Below, one piece after another: positions 58,506-64,000 of a stretch of DNA of 64,000 nt. Below the pieces are notes generated by a model, which did no database searches, was not told the DNA's origin, and was given only the letters and a program-made list of their open reading frames with translations. The DNA comes from Oryzias latipes (lineage: Eukaryota; Chordata; Actinopteri; Beloniformes; Adrianichthyidae): NCBI RefSeq assembly GCF_002234675.1, contig NC_019879.2, positions 18,178,355 through 18,242,354 of the forward strand. Direction: 5' to 3'. The translations under genes and the position numbers were made by a program. The number at the start of each line of letters is the position of its first letter. Within the stretch, counting starts at the first letter, position 1.

Positions 58506-61500
58506 ACAACGAAAGGACGGCGCGAACAGAAGGTAGGATGTGAGTCCCATCCTAAACTTGCACGACTTCCAGAAGGGGCAGTGCAACTGATACAAACCAA
58601 AACAACAATGATGAATACAAACCTTTTCATTAACTGGAACTCAGGATTTTGGTAGAATGTCATTAACCAAAGAAAAAAAAGTGTACGCATGTGTTAAATA
58701 GGGTATGAAGCTTTAAGGTCTGAGATTAGGTTAGGCTTTCTGTACATGAGTGGCGTTCTGTTTGTTTTTTGTCTTTGAGGTTACAAATGCACTACATTGA
58801 AATTGTGACCCCTAACAACAAATACATTTTTAGTGGGAAATTAAACTTAAAAAACATGGTGTGACACATGCTTTGTGTTTTGCTAAACTGTAAAAATGAA
58901 CATATATCCAGCATCAGGAAACTCTTACTGGAAAAGAGTTGCAGCAGGATAATACCACATGCACCAGTTCACGCATAAAAACAGATAATGGTGTTTTTAA
59001 TCAGAGAGATGAAAGAGAAATCTGCTGGGCTTTCCTGCTTCTTTCTTCACTTTCCTACTTTTATTATTCATCTATCTATTGATCTGTCCCCCTGCAGCAT
59101 TTCAGAGCAGCGTACAGCTGCATCAACTCCCTCCCCAAACTAAAATGACCTTCACTTGCTCCACATGCAGATAAAAAAAAGTCTAAGAATGGCAAGAAGA
59201 AACAAGACGGAAATAGGGATATTCAAAAACTGAAACAGAGGAAAATGGATGATACTTAGCTTGCTATGAATAAAAAAAGACGGAGAACAATTACACAGAA
59301 AGAAAAAGGGAGAAACCAGGTGATGTAAAGAATGGAAATTACAGGATTAAGAGTAGGTCATGAATAAAGGTGTGTTCTCGCAGATAAATTCTTGCCCAGC
59401 TCGTGCATTAGGGATCTATCAGATAACATTAGCCAAAACGTTCTCATGTACCTGGAGATAAAACGCACTCTGCCAGCAAGTAATTGAGTGTCTTGTGCTA
59501 CAGAAGAGTTTCAAAGAGGTGAAGTTACAAAATCCAGTTTTAATGTGCCCATATGTGTTTGACCTTCTTTTTAACCTAATTTAGCCTATTTCCCCTGCAG
59601 TGGAGATGACGAGGAGGGGAAAAAAGAGTCAAGGAAGCGTTCAAAGAGTGCCGAAGGCTTCCACTCCCTCTGACTCATTGCAGAGTCATGGAGCACTAAA
59701 GCCAGTAAAGAGAGATTAATTTAAAACTATCCTACACATTCAGCAGGAAACCATGGCTTCAAGCTCCGGAAAAATACCCGCCACGATAATCTCTCCTTCT
59801 GTTTTACTGTCTCTATCTTACTCCCTCTATTCTATCTCCCTCTTCCACTCTGTATAATCTTAACGTCATTAGCATTTCAAAAAATATCTTTATGACTCAT
59901 GCATTGCGGGCGCTCTGTTGAGTTTGCCATTAGTTGGCTATGAAACCGAGGCAGCTCAGCCTCTCCATGCATCCCGATTTTAGCTTGTTGAAAGATGCAA
60001 AGTATGTCCTCATGCAGACATTTAAGGGTGGGAGGACAGAAGGATGAGCACAAAAAATACATCATGCTGCATGAAAAAAAAAATCAGAAGGAAATAAAGG
60101 AAATGTTCAAAGAACAAAGGAGGTTCATTTGCTGCACTAAACATGGTGGAAGTTTATGATTTAAGATTTGTGCCAATTATCAGTGATCTGCTTCAAATTA
60201 AATTGTAACAAAACGATTGAAAATTACAGAATAGACAAATCCATTTTTCTGAACACAGATAGCAAAGCCAAATTGTAAAAAAAAAAAAAAAACAAACAAC
60301 CAAAAAAAAACTTCAAAGCTTTTTGGATACAATAGGATGGAGCTCAATTTTCCAGTTCAGAGAAGTCGATTGCATATTCTCTGCATGGAAAAAAGTCAGC
60401 TCAGGTGAAAGCACATTTTCAGAATTCCATGCATAAATCTTCCAGACTACAGAGGAAGTGTTTCAGATGTGTCTAACAAAGAGAAGGCAACGAGGAATCG
60501 CATGTAACTTGGTGGACAGATTATATCCTAGCAGTGTTAAGAGCTCCTTGACGCCCTTTCAGAATAAATATCTGCAGGGATTGACAGGAGGGGCACTGAG
60601 GTCAGACTCAGGGTCAGGAATTTGGAAGTTCAGTCCTACTGCTTTGCCCTACTAATATAAAAAAAATTGTCCTAATTCCTCTTTTTTTTTATTACAAACC
60701 CAATTAAAAATTATTTGAGACACATCAAAAACCAGGAAAAAAATAATTAAAAATGCAAACCATATTAGCAGTTGTGATGAATAAAATGCCATTAATTATT
60801 TTTTTCTTGAAAATATGAACCAGAATTGACCGCAAGTGGGGAAAAAGTGGGTGAATTTCAAAGATTTTTAACCTGTCAGGTAAAAATTCTTACTATTCAC
60901 AGAGATGCATACCTGGTTTTAGCATGTGTGCATTTTAGACGCTGGACTGAGTTTGTTGAAAGAACAAAGCAAGCCTGTTTCAGAGTTCTCCACTCTGAAG
61001 GTAAGATTCCTGCTTCCTAAAGGTTAAAAGCCTTTTTGGGTTGGAAGCCTAACAATTTCAATCAATATTCCTTAAAAGATCAATGTACCGAAAATAGCTT
61101 CCATTCAATTGAGAATCGCTATGTGCTAGATATTGGTATACATTTAAGAGCCTGAACATAAAGTAGTTGCAGAGACAATGTACACACTGGCTAATATAAA
61201 GCCCTCTGTATGATTTTGTCCCTTTTTACTTGAGACCAGCGACAGCAACGCAGCACTTTGGACAAGCTCTGAAAGAACATCCACACAGCAGGGATGAGGG
61301 AAGTCATAATAACACCTACAGCCAAACCTCTCAGTACGTCTCAGCGCAGTGTAATGATGTACAACCTGCAGCTGCTGAAGTTTTAGCTGCTTCTCTTATG
61401 GACCAAGAACTCAGTGAATTAGATGAGTGAGTCCAGATGTTCAGTAAATCTGCCCTGTTTATCAAAAAATAATTTATTTTTAAAAAAAATAAAGAAGAAG

Positions 61501-64000
61501 AAGGAACTCAAATTCTGTCCATAAGCAACATGGCGGAAAAAACTGTTTCCCCTTTGAGCAGAATGGAGCAGAGCATCAAAGGGTATCTTTCAAGAACCGG
61601 CATTAAATCAATGAGACAAAAGGTTTTACGTTCTAAATTCCACAGGCACAAGGACTAATTTGTTCTGTGTTAATGGTCTTGTCCAGGTAGACTAAAGGTA
61701 AGGTTAGTTGATATATATTAACTTTATTTGTAAGTTCATTATTGAATTGAAAAAAATAACAAAGTAGTTAGTAAGAAAAACAGTCAACATGGAGAAGTTT
61801 CACATTTTCATCCAAGAGGCTCTCAATCCTAAAGTGCAGTGGTAAGAGAGCTGGATTATAAACTCAGAGAAAGGAATGGTTTAGGAAATGACCCCACATT
61901 CTTTAGGTTAGGAGAATAACAGTTAAACAAAATGTCTACGTAGTTTCAGGTCTTTGCAAATGCAAATTCTTTATCATTGAAACTGCACCAAAGCTTCACT
62001 ATTCTGCAGTTTGGGCAGATTTGATGTACAGATTGTAGTTAGTTTAAACACCTGTTTTAAAAAAATATTTAGTTCCATGTGTGTATAACTGGTGAACGAC
62101 TGGTGTCGCTCACATTCCAACAAACATAAATGCAAACATGAACGCAGCCTAAGAATGTTGTGAACAAAAAAGTAAAAAGCTAATCTCTGTGAAGCTCATC
62201 CGATATCTGTTTCTGTCATTACCATAATAATTGACACTCCAGCGCACAAAGAGAGCAGCAAGTGGACTCGGCCTGAATAACAATGGAGGAGAAAGAAAAC
62301 GGTATGTCATCAAACATCTTAACAAGTCTCATACACAGATGAATTCTCGTTTTCTTTTTCTAGCAGTGATTTAAGGATTTACATGCAGGAAAACTTTTTT
62401 TTTAATTGCAAAAAAACTTTTACTTTTGCTCCACATAAATTGAGAAAATGGTGTCCTCATTTGGGGTTTTATTTTAAAGTTTTATCAGCTACAAGAAGAT
62501 TAATATTTAAATTTTTAAAAAACTAAGAAAGAGATCATATTTTGGTTGCTTTTTCCCCACAGAGGAGCTGTTTGAATATGTTTTGCAGTGAAACGTAATT
62601 TAAGAGATGATTTGTGAAACTTGTAATAAAAATGCTTCTTAATTTTTTTCTCCGTTATTATTGCTGCCAGCCATGGGAAATCTCCCTTTAACATTTCTCT
62701 TTTTATTTACTGCCATTATTTTGGAATATCTAAATAAAGTTTGTTAAAGCTTAAGCTATCAAACATAATTGATTTCTGTTTCAAGTGTGCATCATTCTCC
62801 TCTCTCATCCAAAATTATAGCATATAACCCAATTTAACATATTTCCGCTCCCAGCCTGTAAAACGTTTACTTACTTTAGTTTTAGGATTAATTTCATTTC
62901 AGTCCCAAATGAAGCTCCTCTGAATTCAAAAGTGCCAGCTATAAAAAAATTCTTAGCGATGAAAAAAGTCTTAAACTTTCTCAATAATTTTCTTTTTGTC
63001 CTGCCCTTCTGAATTGAAGAATTGTTCAGGTCTTCAGTTTGCTTTTCTTTCAGTTGTTTTTTGATTTTTGTTTCAAAATTCCAAAAAATCCACATTTCCT
63101 GCCAACATCAATGTGTGCTGATAACTGGTGTGGATTTACAGAAGAGTCAGTCTTTTGGCTTATCGTACTTCTATTAAAGTGTGTACTATCCCAACATATC
63201 CTAAGTGGAATCACCAGTTTCTCTTACCATCATACACATCAAATCAAACACACTTTATTTGTGTGGCACTTTTACACCTCTAGCTACATAAAACGTAATT
63301 AAATTTAAAAATACAAGACAAACACACACACACACACACGCACACACACTATGATCAAAAGAATGATAAATAATACAAAAATAAAAGCTTTATTGATCCC
63401 ACAAAGAAAAAATGATCTTCAAATTATTTTTATGTAAATCATTGAAAATAGTACAACAGTAAATTATTTGACTATATTAATACTTTAACAATATAAGATC
63501 ATTAGTTAGTTTTTCTTACCATCATAAACTGGGACTCTAATAATTTGTTATCCAATCCAGTTACCCTATAATTTTCTGTGAATTATCCCTTTAACTTTCC
63601 CAACGATGACAAAATGAATCAAAACCATTTCTACTGCTTATTGCCTTGGGGGAGTAATACGTACAATAAAAAATTTGAATATTACATTTTCTAAATGTGC
63701 CACTCTTTAGTTGAGCAGACAGTTAAAGGGGTTAATTTTTAATATGTTTGCTTGTTTGGCCCATCATGAAAATCAGTATTTTGTCTAAAAACATCTAAAA
63801 CCAAAGAGAAAAAATAAAAGTAAAAAAAAAATACATGTAATATTCAATGGAATAGGAAAAAATAAAAAGTTGTTGAAAAGGTAAAACGACTAGTCTACTT
63901 TTCTGACCAACAGAACCAACAGTTTTTCCAAAAATGTTGAGCTCCAAATTTAGTATCTTATTTTTGTCATTGTCATAGCATTTAGGAGTGGTTCAAAAAA
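58506..64000. other. right-hand flank, no confirmed gene
   Basis: AT-rich DNA. Several short segments at 60939-61000, 61254-61426 and 62243-62276 have exon-like splice sites and fit together in phase, followed by AATAAA at 62625-62630, but the encoded peptide is not recognised. They are treated as a finding, not as a gene. Confidence 0.4.
63321..63349. repeat. (CA)n microsatellite
   Basis: About 14 CA units with one CG interruption. Confidence 0.95.

Noticed and set aside
58197..58655. 152-codon plus-strand open frame
   Set aside because: Most of it overlaps MITE family 2 copy B; the same family elsewhere does not keep the frame.

Overview
The window is vertebrate nuclear DNA, almost certainly from a ray-finned (teleost) fish. 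The genes have multiple exons with GT/AG introns, and their proteins match septin-10, SOWAHC, AKAP17A and ASMT. The repeats are typical of fish: a Rex3 retrotransposon, a Tc1-like element, L2-like LINEs ending in (GATTCT)n, tRNA-type SINEs, and several short inverted-repeat transposons. The species cannot be fixed from sequence alone. There are no bacterial features, CRISPR arrays or tRNA genes proper.

Layout. (1) 0.9-5.2 kb: the first coding exon of a minus-strand septin10-like gene lies head-to-head with a complete four-exon sowahc gene (514 aa). (2) 7.1-9.0 kb: an inverted-repeat DNA element carries a nested, decayed Rex3 reverse transcriptase. (3) 10.05-16.06 kb: akap17a, six coding exons and 648 aa, with an RRM-like domain, a charged coiled coil and an RS-rich tail. 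(4) 16.6-37.9 kb: asmt, eight coding exons and 356 aa, the methyltransferase of the last step of melatonin synthesis. Its introns are full of transposon remains: a hAT-type MITE with an 8-bp target duplication, SINEs, a PIF/Harbinger relic and a complete but dead Tc1 element. (5) 38-64 kb: about 26 kb with no gene I can name. Most of 49.1-57.1 kb is one composite repeat bounded by 13-bp perfect inverted repeats. It contains an old tandem duplication, two separate L2 insertions, a solo LTR and a hAT transposase fragment.

Gene order. SEPTIN10 next to SOWAHC is the arrangement on human chromosome 2. AKAP17A next to ASMT is the arrangement in the human X/Y pseudoautosomal region. Here the two pairs sit side by side. 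The genes share no pathway: septin cytoskeleton, an ankyrin protein of poorly known function, an RNA-splicing/PKA-anchoring protein, and melatonin synthesis. asmt is the one with a clear metabolic role (N-acetylserotonin plus S-adenosylmethionine to melatonin, in pineal and retina).

All coding calls were made by reading splice sites and checking that codon phase is preserved across every junction. Repeat families were named from remembered consensus sequences and visible inverted repeats or target duplications, not from a database search.
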